This document shows, piece after piece, positions 16,034-27,012 of a stretch of DNA of 64,000 nt. Within the stretch, counting starts at the first letter, position 1. Each line of letters starts with the position of its first letter. Below the pieces are notes generated by a model. It did no database searches. It was given only the letters and a program-made list of their open reading frames with translations, and was not told the origin of the DNA. Source of the DNA: Utricularia gibba (taxonomy: Eukaryota; Streptophyta; Magnoliopsida; Lamiales; Lentibulariaceae); contig NEEC01000015.1 in the NCBI GenBank assembly GCA_002189035.1, positions 1,860,001 through 1,924,000 of the forward strand, written 5' to 3'. The position numbers and the translations under genes were made by a program.

Positions 16034-18257
16034 TCACTCGGAGTCCACGATTTCCGGGGCAGGGATTTTTCGGAAACGAGCAAAGGGACGACAGGCAGTC
16101 TCTTTGTCACGTGGCATCACTGATCTCTGCCGTTTATGAGAGAAGCCCTTCACGTAGCTTGGATCAACAAGGAGGGGCACGCTGTTTTCCATTTTACTGC
16201 GGGCATTCTCTTCAGCGAACCTGAAAATTTGGATGGCCTGGCGTATTTACCCAAAAGCCAGTAATAGAAATGAAGAAAAAGAGAGGCATAATCAAGTTCA
16301 CCTTTCACGAATGATCTTAAATGCTTCCGTTGTTGCATAAGGTAAACTGGTCTTCGGATCACGGTAGCTGCAACAGAAGTTACATCCGTCAGCACAGGTA
16401 TCAAGACCTGAAACCCATTTTTCTGCTTAAAGCTGCTCGGTCAAAAAATTTTAAAAAGTGTTGAGCCGAAACTTCAATATGCCCGCGAAAATCTACAGTC
16501 CCATTTCACAAAGGAGAAAGGGGAGGGGGTGCATGAACCATGGGTCACTCACCAAGCTGGTAGCCCAGTAACAGCACACAGAACCTTGTCGGGACCTGTT
16601 AAAGTGTGTAGCCAAAGGAAAATCAGCGTTGATGTGAGTTGGAGGCTATGATCATGTAAGGCATGTTGTTTATGTTGTGTACTTACACTGCGGAGATCCT
16701 GTTGAAAGATCAGAGCCAAAGGATGATCCATTCATGAAAGTTAAATATGAGGTACCTGCACCAGTAACAATAATTTCTTCAACACCCCAACATTAAAATC
16801 ATGTGAATTATCTGGAAATGGGAAACGCTTGCCATTTCGTGAAAGATATCGTATTTGTGGACCACTATAAACTTCCTTATGCGCAATAGCCCTTCTTTTA
16901 ACCTCTTCTTCTCTTGCCAGCACCTTCTGAAGGTTTCTCAAATTCATAACCTCTGCAAATTTTTTAAAAATCAAATAAATAGTCTAGAAAAAACAATGTA
17001 ACAGTCGTAGACAATAAGGCACCTGTTTGAGCTGCTTCCAGAAGCATTTCCTCTTGGGTCATCTTCTTCTCCTCTCCTTCCTTTTTTCTTTTTATGGGCT
17101 AAAATTCAAGAGGAATTTATAGAAAATTAACCCTTCGTTAACCAGTACAAATAGGCAGAACTAAACAGAAACTCTCAAGACAATTCCAATAGATAAAACA
17201 TCACTGTAGGCTAGCCATGTTCTCTTCCAGGTGTGCATAATTTAATGTTATCATTCAAGATACCTTCATGGTAGACTGCAATGCTGCACGTATAGCATCC
17301 CTCTCGGCTTGCCTGATGATTACAGAAGTTCTAGTTGACTTTCGAACAGTTTTCAAAGCCTCAGCATCATCATACACATCTTGATGCTCAGAAGGTGTGG
17401 ATGGCTCAGGACTTTCCCCATCAAAGGGTGTACTTTCAGGTTTAGAAATCAACTTAATTTTCTTCTTTGGTATTTTGGATTGCTTTCCAGGAAATATCAG
17501 CTTCTTCTTTTTCTTTTCTCTGTATAAAAACAAAAAAGAAATTAATAGCAAGCACAGCATTGGCCATTTGCATCTCAAGAAATGAAAATGGACCTCTCAT
17601 CAGGTTCTTTTTCACCTTCTTCATCCAGCTCAGGCTCCTATGAAAATCAATTGAAAACTACATAGAATCACCAAGAAAAAAGGCGCACAAAATACACATG
17701 ATGGAAAGGCAGTACCAAAATCCAGCATCTCTCCATCTTCTTAAATAATATTAGAAAACCGTGGGAAGATCATGTAGGCATCAAACTCCCAGGCGCGTGG
17801 GTGCAAGAGAGATTAAAAAGTCAAACTTACATCTTCATCAAAGTCGCTATCATAAACATCAGCTATCTCCTTTTCTTCTTCATATTCTTCATCATTCTCA
17901 TCCTGGAAACAAAAAGGAAGAACGATCAGGAAATCATAATGATTTTACCGGAGGAAATATCACATTATCAAAAGGATAAGTTATCAAGAAGTAAAAGCTC
18001 GCTACCCAGGTGCTGCATCGGTAAAACTGACACCCTGAAATGCAAGCACCCGGAGGCAAAACAAAAAAAAAAAAAAAAAGACATTCTTTAACCATACAGA
18101 ACCAAAACTCAACCTCTTTCAGCGCATCTTGGTTCCAAAACTGCTCGTCTTCTTCAAGCTCCTCATCAAGCAGCTTGGTCATCCTTTTGCCTCTGGTAGC
18201 CCGCGAAGCTCGATCAAGAAAAACATCTTGGCCTGCCCCTTTCTCTCTAGCCTCCAT
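16034..18257 (-). CDS. SWC2: SWR1-complex subunit SWC2 / YL1 (VPS72)
   Basis: Ten exons: 18257-18114, 17902-17831, 17637-17594, 17519-17264, 17098-17023, 16952-16833, 16755-16687, 16595-16553, 16367-16302, 16220-16034; total 358 residues, in phase throughout. The N-terminal YL1 part (FLDRASRATRGKRMTKLLDE, then acidic blocks and KKKIKLIS) binds H2A.Z-H2B; the C-terminal YL1_C domain reads CPDKVLCAVTGLPACYRDPK, then LPYATTEAFKIIRERF. SWC2 is the H2A.Z-handling subunit of the SWR1 remodeller, which in plants acts on flowering and stress genes. Intron 6 (16832-16756, 77 nt) uses a GC donor (AATG|gcaagc): only that choice restores the expected RYLSRNGTSYLTF. Reading past it gives unrelated sequence and a stop. 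Confidence 0.94.
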
Positions 18258-19447
18258 ACCTCCGCACGCACAGACAAGCAACAGTCAGGAAGCCTTCCCC
18301 CGAAAACAACAAGATTTACCAAATGATTCCGGATTCAGATTGTTGGTGGCACTTCACCGAACACCATGAACGCGCTAGCTCGATCAATTAGGGAATGAGC
18401 GAATCCGTGCCTCCGTGTAAAATCACTTGGGCCATAACCCCTTGTATTGGGGCTCTACTAATTAATTAGCGAGATAACATTGGGCCTTCTGAAAGTAACA
18501 GATGCCCAGCAAACTGCCGACCCAACGAAACCCATGGGTAACGATCAAAACCATTAGCCCATTAGCCCACCACAAGACGCCCTTCGTCGATATCTATTGC
18601 TTGGGGGGAATCGGTTTACTTGATTCAATCCAAGAAGAAGGATCTGTGTTGGAGGTCCGACCCACATGGATCGAATCCATCGGATCGTAGGCGACCCGAA
18701 ACTGCTAGAAGATAGAAGATTTAGAATCCAAGTAATGCTGTGTGTTTGGGTATACGTTCGTGGATGCCTTCTTCAGTGCCATGGGTGGAAAGGTTTCCTG
18801 TGTCTACCTTGGTGATAACGCTCTAGAACCAGTGTAGATTGCTAAAGGGCCACAATAAATACTGCAACCACAATTCATCAAAATGCCTTGAATTCAAGTT
18901 CCCCAAAGACCGGGCAACCCAACCAACTGGAAAAAAACGTGGTGCTCTTTACCACCTCTAAGAACACACGTGAATCCCCTGTCACATGCATGCCCCACCA
19001 GTTCCTTGAGTATAGAGCTGAGAAATCACAGAGTTGGAGCTTGCACTGTAACGAGTGAAAAATTAACAACACATTTGATAGTACCTGGACAGTGTTTCAT
19101 GCGAGAGAAATGCAAATGATGCAATGAACATGAGAACTTCCAACCAAGGGTAAGCGTTGAGCTTTCAAAAACAAGGTATAGGTGATGTGGTTTTCTTGTC
19201 TGGAAAAAAATGTAATGCCGAGATCATGAACTGCATGAGTAAAAAGGTGTTTGTGTAGCTTCAGTTCGACAAGCTTTACAGCTGCACAGAGACATTCGCA
19301 TTGAATTCCAACTAAAATAACATGCACATGAGTATGAGGAATGAACCCCCTCTTTCTGTATATAAACCAGCAAAATGAACTCTTTAGGGGCAAACTATCC
19401 TAGTGGCTTGCAGAATTGGAACCAGTACCTGAAATGCAATTTCTTCT
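18258..19447. other. Divergent spacer between SWC2 and the GDSL gene
   Basis: Next to SWC2 there are TTGGGCC site II-type boxes (about 18427 and 18480). The remainder up to the GDSL ATG has no recognisable gene. Confidence 0.5.
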
Positions 19448-20920
19448 ATGGGGGATCTCAACATTCTGTTCCTGTTCTTGCTGGTAACATCACTTTCGAT
19501 CAGAGCTTCAGAAGCACGGGCATTTTTCGTGTTTGGAGACTCGCTCGTTGACAGTGGCAACAACAACTACTTGGTCACTACAGCTCGAGCTGATTCCCCG
19601 CCCTATGGAATCGACTACCCAACTCATAGACCAACAGGGCGTTTCTCGAATGGCCTGAACATTGCTGATATTATTAGTACACTTCCTTAATCCCTCATTC
19701 AGTATAAGCAGAACGCAAACATATGATTCCTATCCATTCTCGGCTACTGCCAAAAGCTTACAGGAATGATACTTCTCATGTTATAGGTGAAAAAATCGGT
19801 GCAAGGGAACCACCATTGCCATACTTGGATCCAGCGCTGTATGGTCCAAGGCTGCTTGTGGGAGCCAACTTTGCTTCAGCTGGAGTTGGAATCCTCAATG
19901 ACACTGGTGTCCAATTTGTATGTGCTGAAGAACTTGAACTGGATACTGAAACTAGAAGACACTCTACCCCAACTCTTTCAAATTCTAGTGCTCCAAAATG
20001 AAGCTAACAATCCTTGATCTGACAATTGCTGCATTGTCCATGAACTGGCAGGTGAACATAATAAGAATTTACCAGCAACTACAGTACTTCCAACAGTACC
20101 AACAAAGAGTAAGTGCAATGATTGGACCAAGGGAGGCAAAAAGATTGGTGAATCAAGCTTTGGTTCTCATTACCTTGGGTGGAAATGACTTCGTCAACAA
20201 CTATTATCTGGTTCCCTATTCCTTGAGATCTCGCCAATTCTCTTTGCCTGCTTACGTTAAATATCTCATCTCGGAGTACCAAAAGATTCTAACTGTAAGT
20301 CAGATCTCAGTGAACCAACTGACAGCCTGGAGAGTTTGCAGATTATGAATGCATATTGCCCCTGTTTGCAGAGACTTTACGAACTAGGGGCTAGAAGGGT
20401 GATTGTTACCGGAACCGGACCCCTGGGCTGCGTGCCGGCGGAACTCGCTACAAGAAGCAGAAACGGAGAATGCTCTCCAGAACTCCAACAGGCGGCGGCG
20501 CTTTTCAATCCGCAGCTCATTAAAATCCTCCAGAAAATGAATTCCCAGTTCGGAAGCACCGTCTTCGTCGGCGCAAACACCCAGCAAATGAATAACGATT
20601 TCATCACCAACCCCGAGCCTACGGTACGAACCAGCCTCTCTCATTCTGGCTCGCTTCATGTACTGAAAAGAATTTCTAATTCCGTAGGATTCATAACCTC
20701 CAAGGTAGCCTGCTGTGGGCAAGGACCCAACAATGGCGTAGGCCTGTGCACACGATTCTCGAATTTATGCCCAAACCGAGACGTTTACGCCTTCTGGGAT
20801 CCATTTCATCCATCGGAGAAAGCAAATCGACTCATCGTGCAGCAAATCATGTCCGGATCCACCGAGTACATGATCCCCATGAATCTCAGCACCATCCTTG
20901 CGCTGGACTCTTCACTTTGA
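19448..20920 (+). CDS. GDSL-type esterase/lipase (one frameshift)
   Basis: Five exons: 19448-19676, 19787-19917, 20052-20294, 20372-20623, 20688-20920; about 362 residues. A signal peptide ([20 protein letters not shown]) indicates secretion. SGNH/GDSL blocks: [17 protein letters not shown] with the nucleophile Ser, [30 protein letters not shown] with the Asp-x-x-His pair. Such enzymes hydrolyse ester bonds of lipids, cutin precursors or acylated sugars in the wall. At the end of exon 4 the family has NPEAYGF; here GAGGCC reads GAGCC at 20615-20619, one base short, so exons 4 and 5 do not join in frame. Keeping the 64-nt last intron (20624-20687) happens to stay open and would add about 22 residues. 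Convergent with ethanolamine kinase. Confidence 0.88.
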
Positions 20921-21193
20921 CCCACCAAAATTGGAACTGCTCCCATTTTTTCGCAATCTTGTGTGTCAAGTACTTCACCGCCGTTAATAAGAAACGTATT
21001 CTGTCACGAATTTATTTTTATAACAATAAAATTGAAGAAGTAATTTTAAATTGTTAGAAAAAAAATTGAAAAATTCAACGAAATTATTATTTTATCTGCA
21101 TGTATTCTTTTTTACATTTTTATTCTAAAAAACAATAAAACGCCAATCCCACTAGAATAAGTATAGATTTTGCCCCACATCAGAACCTTCGTG

Positions 21194-22312
21194 TCAATTA
21201 CTCATGTTGACTTTCGAGAGATAGGAACGAGCCAGTGAGAAGCAATCCTCCTTCAGTTTCATGTACTGCTGATATCGCTTAAAGAAGTACTCAAGATAAT
21301 CGAACTCAATGGGGGATATTTTGGCCTGGATCAAGGACCACAGTGCCCAGTAAACATGCGAAGCAAGCATGTAACTGTTAGTCTCCACATACAGAGCATC
21401 AAGTTCTTGATCGAAATCCAAATCCTTTTGTTCACAGCTCAGGTAGTTTCTGAAGAAGAAATACTGCTCATCTTTGGAAGGGTATAGGCTGTAGTCACAT
21501 TCAAAGCCTGCATACTCATTGAAATGGTTCCCAATGTCGAAACCTCGGTAATTGTATGAGCCGTACTCAAAGTCAATGAGGTAAAGCTTGTCTTCTTCAT
21601 CATTGAGCATCAAGTTCCCCGGGAGGAGATCATTGTGAGCATACACGACAGGCGAATTGATGCGATCTGTGAGATCCTTGAGCATAGCGATCTCTTCTTT
21701 GATTTCACCAAATGAAACCTTATCATACATGATTTGCTTGTCCATCTCGTCGAATCGAAGATTCGAGGCTCTTTCAAAGAACTTGGAAATGTCGTTCCAC
21801 AGTTGAGGTTCTTTGGAACCAGGAATTTGGACGCTGTGAAACTTGTGGAGATGTTGAGCCACCACTGCCGCGATCCTCGGGATACTCAGATCGGAGAGTC
21901 TCAGAGTACGAGCATCGATGAACGACTGAACAATTCCATTACCGAAAACTCCGAGCAATCTTGCGCCGAATCCAGCGGCGGAGAGATGTGGAATGGCGCG
22001 AAGTTCCCTGTCCCGGTCTATAACGTCTTCAGTGTGGGGGCCGAATAATCTGACAACAACAAACGCGTTTTCCCCTTGTTTCTCTTCAATCGAAAGCTTG
22101 AAAAGCAGATTCGTGATTCCACCGGCCATCTTTGTGACTGAAAACTGAGAATCCCCCAAATTCGACCACTCAGTAAATATATCTTTGCATACCTCTACAA
22201 TTCGCAGGTTGAGCTCGTCAACAGGGAGAGACACGTTGATTATTCGAGCAGATGACGGAATGAAAGAATCCGCCATTCCCATCGCATTCCATACATTCTG
22301 CACGTCATCCAT
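21194..22312 (-). CDS. EMB1187: Ethanolamine kinase (choline/ethanolamine kinase family)
   Basis: An intronless frame of 372 residues from the ATG at 22312 (MDDVQNVWNAM); in-frame sequence further upstream has no ATG. The kinase core is conserved: nucleotide-binding SGGITN-like loop (AGGITNLLFK), Brenner motif HNDLLPGNLML, and metal site IDFEYGSYNYRGFDIGNHFN. It resembles Arabidopsis At2g26830 closely in the C-terminal half (YSLYPSKDEQYFF, ASHVYWALWSLIQAKISPIE). It phosphorylates ethanolamine, the first step of the CDP-ethanolamine route to phosphatidylethanolamine; in Arabidopsis the gene is needed for embryo development. No frame break is seen. Confidence 0.94.
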   Translation of the reverse strand: MDDVQNVWNAMGMADSFIPSSARIINVSLPVDELNLRIVEVCKDIFTEWSNLGDSQFSVTKMAGGITNLLFKLSIEEKQGENAFVVVRLFGPHTEDVIDRDRELRAIPHLSAAGFGARLLGVFGNGIVQSFIDARTLRLSDLSIPRIAAVVAQHLHKFHSVQIPGSKEPQLWNDISKFFERASNLRFDEMDKQIMYDKVSFGEIKEEIAMLKDLTDRINSPVVYAHNDLLPGNLMLNDEEDKLYLIDFEYGSYNYRGFDIGNHFNEYAGFECDYSLYPSKDEQYFFFRNYLSCEQKDLDFDQELDALYVETNSYMLASHVYWALWSLIQAKISPIEFDYLEYFFKRYQQYMKLKEDCFSLARSYLSKVNMSN

Positions 22313-23139
22313 GGACAAATGACAGGCAAAACAACTCTTCAAATAAAAGGCAGCGTTTCAGAGCCGGCGGCCGTCAATTTCCCGATCGCTGCAGAAAGCG
22401 CAGGAGAAGTAAACCTACCTCCAAGAAAACGTGCTGTAACTGCTACAAACTTCTTCCCGGGCATGTAGTACGTGAAATCAAATAGACCAGGGAAGCGACG
22501 GCTCTTATTAACTAATAATTTGCATCTAGGTCCCTCACCTTTTTACCCATTAAAGTTTTAACCCTCCGGACCCAAAAACGGTGACGAGGATCTCGTATTT
22601 AATATATTTAATAAGAAAGTAAGTTGTGCAAGTTTTATGTTAATTGTTTTACTACAACTCTTATAAATTTTATAATAAATTAACTAGTTGACATTTAAAT
22701 ATTAATTTGCATTAATTAAATCATCATAAATTTATGGTTGACCAAACTCCCAGCCAAATGTGTCCCTATTAATTTAATTTTTTTTTATATTTTTTTATTA
22801 CAACATGCGAAATGGTCCATAAACTCCAACCCTAAACATAACTTGCACGTTGATCATTGGTTTGATTCAAATTTAATATATGAAAAAAATTAATAAATGA
22901 ATATAACCCGCCACCCAACTAATGAACCAAACTTATAGTTTGGAGCAAATCCAAATATATTACTAAATCGAAAAATTTGTTCAATTCATTTAAATAATAT
23001 ATTTTTATTTTTAAAAAAATTAAAATTATTAAACTCAATTTAATTCATTATTAAAAAAATTCAGATAGTTTTTAAAAGACTGGTTTTTGGCATAAGCATT
23101 TGAAATCCCAATTATGATGCATGATGCATGGATAGTATT
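22313..23139. other. AT-rich spacer
   Basis: The first 130 bases are probably 5' UTR and promoter of ethanolamine kinase. From about 22560 it is very AT-rich low-complexity sequence with no gene visible. Confidence 0.5.
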
Positions 23140-24498
23140 TTACATTGGAAGCTTCACGGACTGGAGTGCTCCTTCAAAGTTCTTTTCCTTCAGATCGACG
23201 TACTCCTTCACCGCCACCGGACGGAAATACGGAACCGGGAAGATGGGAAGCGGCGCCACGGTGGAGTTCATCGCGGGACAACGAAATAGGCGCAGGTTAG
23301 GCGTTGCGCATCAGCGTTAGGAACAACCCGATGGTACGCGGCAGTGAAGCATGCGTTCGAAAGAATATGCATGAGGTCACCCAAGTTGACGACGAGGGCT
23401 CCGGCGACGGGAGGCACGGGCGACCAACCTGAACATGCACGAAAAACTTGGAGACCGTAGGTGTTGTTTTGATGGAGAATGGTGAGAGGGAAGGTGTCTG
23501 TGTGGGGAGCTAATCCGATGGCCTTGTTAGGGTTTGGACAAATAGGGTAAGAATTCAACTGCAGTGCTTCCGATGGGTTGTCATAGAGAAAGGAGATGCG
23601 GCTCTTGATGCCCTCTTCTTCCTCGTCCTCCACTCCCATTGCTTTTATGATGATAAGAAGAAGCTTGCGCGCTAGGGTTCTCATCTCCCTCTGATACTCC
23701 TCCATTGTACAACTGCAATTTTTTAATCTTTTAGTAAAGAAAAAAATGTTTTCCCATGGCATACTTATAAATACTTATTAAAAATAATTCAAATAAATAG
23801 GATATGTAACATTATAATATACACTAATGTCATATTGGAAACTAATTTGTTTAAAAAATATATTTTATAATAAAGAGACATCAACGTGCTGTGTTAACGA
23901 CCAAATTCTGTTAGTAATAAACCAAAAGATGATGCACATTGACATAACGACGGTTACCAGAAATCGTGATGGTCATTTGGCCAGAGAAGTTGAGCATGTT
24001 GCGCGACGGAGCCCATGATGGTGAAGCCCTCGTGCCACATTTGTTTCCGGAAGAAGGGGATATACGCGCCACCCCATAACCGGTGGCTCCGGTGGCAGAT
24101 CGGATGGCGAGAAGCTTCTTTTCCACCGGGAGTGAGAACAAACGCTGTATTTGCGCCTCCACCTCCCCTATAAGACTCTCCGATACTCGGTGGTTGATGA
24201 CCTGAAACATTCCCCACACCCTGCACGCACTCCTCACCCGTTCGACCACGTCATCCGACGCCAAATCGATCACCGGCGGCGAGACCGCTGAGTCGCCCGG
24301 AGTCGAATCCTCCCAGGCGTGAGTCTCGGGAAGCTGGAGAATCGAGGAGAAATCAAGTGGCACGATGTTGCTGAGCTGGATTCGGGATCCAGAGTAAGCA
24401 TTCGAGAGAGAAGAATCCATTCCCGGGATCGGAAACTCTTGTTGTACTATGGGAGTGGGGCAGCTGAGCATGGGATGCGACCCTTTAAAAGCGCCCAT
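23140..24498 (-). CDS. GA3OX: Gibberellin 3-beta-dioxygenase (GA3ox), two frameshifts
   Basis: Two exons, 24498-23958 and 23712-23140, with the single intron at the usual GA3ox place (DFC junction). The family start MDSSLSNAY (24420) is possible as well as the upstream in-frame ATG at 24498. GA3ox features: TGYGVARI, KQMWHEGFTIMGS, ALQLNSYPICPNP, Fe ligands in APHTDTF and AAYHRVV, and GLQVFRACSGWSPVPPVAG. It would convert GA9/GA20 to bioactive GA4/GA1. The 2OG-binding R-x-S is R-x-T (RLT). The C-run complementary to 24056-24059 is one base short (expected RIS-x-FFRKQMW), and a second base is missing near 23276-23281; beyond it the expected end (YFRPVAVKEYVDLKEKNFEG) continues in another frame to 23140. 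Either a pseudogene or assembly errors. Confidence 0.85.
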
Positions 24499-25164
24499 GC
24501 CCTTCAAATTCGACTTCTTTTATTAATTCGGCACAAGCAGACGACGCACAGGACAACGATGAATTGTCCCTTTTCCCCAATACGCAACCGAATCATGGAT
24601 TCCTGGCACCCAAAAAGGCTTTGATAACCAATTCATTATTTATAATATTAATTTTATTTCTAAAATAATTTTACTTTCTAAATAGATATCAAATTATTTT
24701 CTACTATAATTCTCTAATCATCGAAGTAGCTTCTCTAGCATATATAAGTTATTTTGATTGATTTTTTCCAATCGAGTAAAATGAAAAACTTCATGGGGGC
24801 GCTGCCCCCCATCGTCGTATTAGGTATAGAACCAGGGAGAGCATCTCGGGAATAAGGGTTTTGACGTGACTCGGACTTGTGTGAGTGTGCTCCCCATGGG
24901 AGGCGACATTAGTAGCTAGAAGACATGAGTCATTTCAAATATTCCGGAGAAAAAAGGACAAGCCGATAGAGAATTCATATTTTGGGTTTTAATATTTCCG
25001 GGAAAAGACAAAACACCGTTGCATCGTTTGTGTCACGGAAAGGTTACATCCCCTCGAAAACCTCCACTGATTCGTGTTTATCTACCTGGATCCCCCAACC
25101 CTTTTCTCCTCAATCCATTTATTCTTCCTCTTCTTCTTCTTCCCTGGAGAGACCGCCATCATCG
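24499..25164. promoter_or_regulatory. Shared divergent intergenic region of the GA3ox / GA20ox pair
   Basis: 666 bp lie between the two outermost start codons (744 bp if GA3ox starts at 24420). A TGACGTGA element, a TGACG core of the kind bound by TGA bZIPs, is at 24862-24869. The centre (24620-24780) is AT-rich and the GA20ox side is a CT-rich leader. The region is short enough for common control of both oxidases, but that is inference. Confidence 0.45.
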
Positions 25165-26603
25165 ATGGAAACCGAGAAGCCGGACTACATTTGTGCAATG
25201 AAGGCGTTATCCGAGAAGCCCACCAACATGCCGTCGCAATTCTGCTGGTCCCCGGAGGATCTAGCCTCCGCTGCCGCCGACGAGCTCTCCGGCGCGGCGG
25301 TTGATCTGAAAGGGTTCTTTGAAGGCGATGCGGAAGCGACGGGGATTGCTGTGAAAAAAATAAGAGAGGCGTGTCTGAGCCATGGGTTCTTCCACGTCGT
25401 CAACCACGGGTGGATGAGGGGTTGATAAGAGAGGCGCATGAGCAGATGGGTGTGCTATTTCAGCTGCCGATGGACCGGAAACTGGCCATGAAGCGGAAAC
25501 CTGGCGAGCTCTGCGGCTACTCCGGCGCCCACGCTGACAGATTCTCCGAGAATCTGCCGTGGAAGGAGATGCTTTCGTTTCACTACGAGCATGCGAGCTC
25601 CCCCGGACATGACGTCGTCCGTTACATCACTTCCATCCTCGGCAACGACTTCCATGAAACCGGGTTTTTTGTTTCTTCCCCTTCCTGGGTTTTCACTGTT
25701 AGGGCTCCACGTGTTAGTTATAATCGTCTGATGCAATGCATGCCCAGATTTGTCGTCTAGTTCCTACAACCACAACAGAAACAATGTGGGCTGCTGATAT
25801 TTATTACTATTATTCTTAATTCTGGTTATTGCGCATTTCAGGGTAGTCTTCCAGCGGTACTGTGAAGCGTTGAAGGAGTTGGCGATGGGAATATTCCGGT
25901 TGCTGGGGATGAGTCTGGGTGTGGAGGGGAGATATTTCGAGGAGATATTTGAGGACGGCGGATCTCTGATGAGGATAAATAACTATCCGCCGTGCCCGCA
26001 TGCAGAGCTCACGCTCGGCACCGGACCTCACACCGATCCCAACGCGCTCACCATCCTCCACGAAGATCTCGTCGGTGGCTTGCAGGTTTTCACGGACGGC
26101 AAGTGGCGCCGTGTCGCCCCGCTCTCACACGCGTTCGCCGTAAACATCGGGGACACGTTCATGGTACGCCACACGAGTTCAGACTTCAGTTCCCTCCCTT
26201 TCTTTACATTTTAATTGCCGGAAAAAAGAATAGATTCAAACGCACGGCGGTTTTTAAAATAATAATATTGTGTAAAAAAAGAGAAGTTTTGTCCTGCGTT
26301 GGATTCGCAGGCGCTATCGAACGGACGGTACAAGAGCTGCGTACACAGAGCAGTGGTGAACAAGCACAAGGAGCGGAGATCGATGGTTTTCTTCGTCAGT
26401 CCGAGGGACGACAAGTCCTACGGCCGCCGCCGGAGATTCTGACGACGGAATCAGGGGAGGAGAGGAAGTACGCAGACTTCACGTGGTCTCTTCTTCGAGG
26501 GTTCACGCAGAAGTATTACAGAGTTGACAGCGCTACCCTCCAAAGCTTCACCCGTTGGCTCGCCGTCTCAGGTGAAAACTCCTCCTCCGTCTTACGCAAT
26601 TGA
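25165..26603 (+). CDS. GA20OX: Gibberellin 20-oxidase (GA20ox), two frameshifts
   Basis: Three exons, 25165-25663, 25842-26163 and 26311-26603, with both introns at GA20ox positions. Family signatures: NMPSQFCW, LPWKEM (for LPWKET), NNYPPCPHAELTLGTGPHTD with Fe ligands His and Asp, VNIGDTFMALSNGRYKSC, distal His in HRAVVN, and R-x-S in RRSMVFF. It would oxidise GA12/GA53 stepwise to GA9/GA20, the substrates of the neighbouring GA3ox. Two single-base losses break the frame: GGG at 25408-25410 should be GGGG (VVNHGVDEGL), and AAGTCC at 26413-26418 should be AAGGTCC (DDKVLRPPPEIL). On either side the protein is well conserved, through DFTWSLLRGFTQKYYRVD. No other ATG lies in frame upstream. Confidence 0.87.
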
Positions 26604-27012
26604 AATATTTGTTTTCTGGTGTTCTGTCCATCGAAGACTTTGCTGCTGCTGCCGCTGCTGCTACTGTGACGTTGTAGACTATCTTCCTTGGGATTTGTCT
26701 TGTTTTGTCTTCTTGTTCTTAGGTCTTTTATTAAATTTTAATAAAAAATGATTAGTGTTTTAAAATTACATGTAAAATTTAAGATTATACCTGATTTAAT
26801 CCAAATTTATAAATAAATGAATGAATTTAATATATTAAATAATAAATTAATTCATTATAATTTAACCTATTTTCATCTAAATATATAAGTAAAATGAAAA
26901 ATGAATTCAAATTATTTTTAAAACCCTATCGATTTCGGGTTTTTTTTTTTTTATGAAAGTTCAACTTGACCTTCATTTTATTTTTTATTAATTACGAGAA
27001 AATGAAAAACTG
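26604..27012. other. Convergent AT-rich spacer
   Basis: It holds the GA20ox 3' UTR and AT-rich DNA up to the stop codon of the GUX gene. Nothing else is recognised. Confidence 0.5.

Noticed and set aside
20336-20920. A separate short GDSL gene starting at 20336
   Set aside because: It is exons 4-5 of the GDSL gene read through introns; the upstream exons supply the signal peptide and catalytic Ser.
24982-25164. N-terminal extension of GA20ox (SGKRQNTVASFV...)
   Set aside because: The frame is open but has no ATG before 25165; it is 5' leader.
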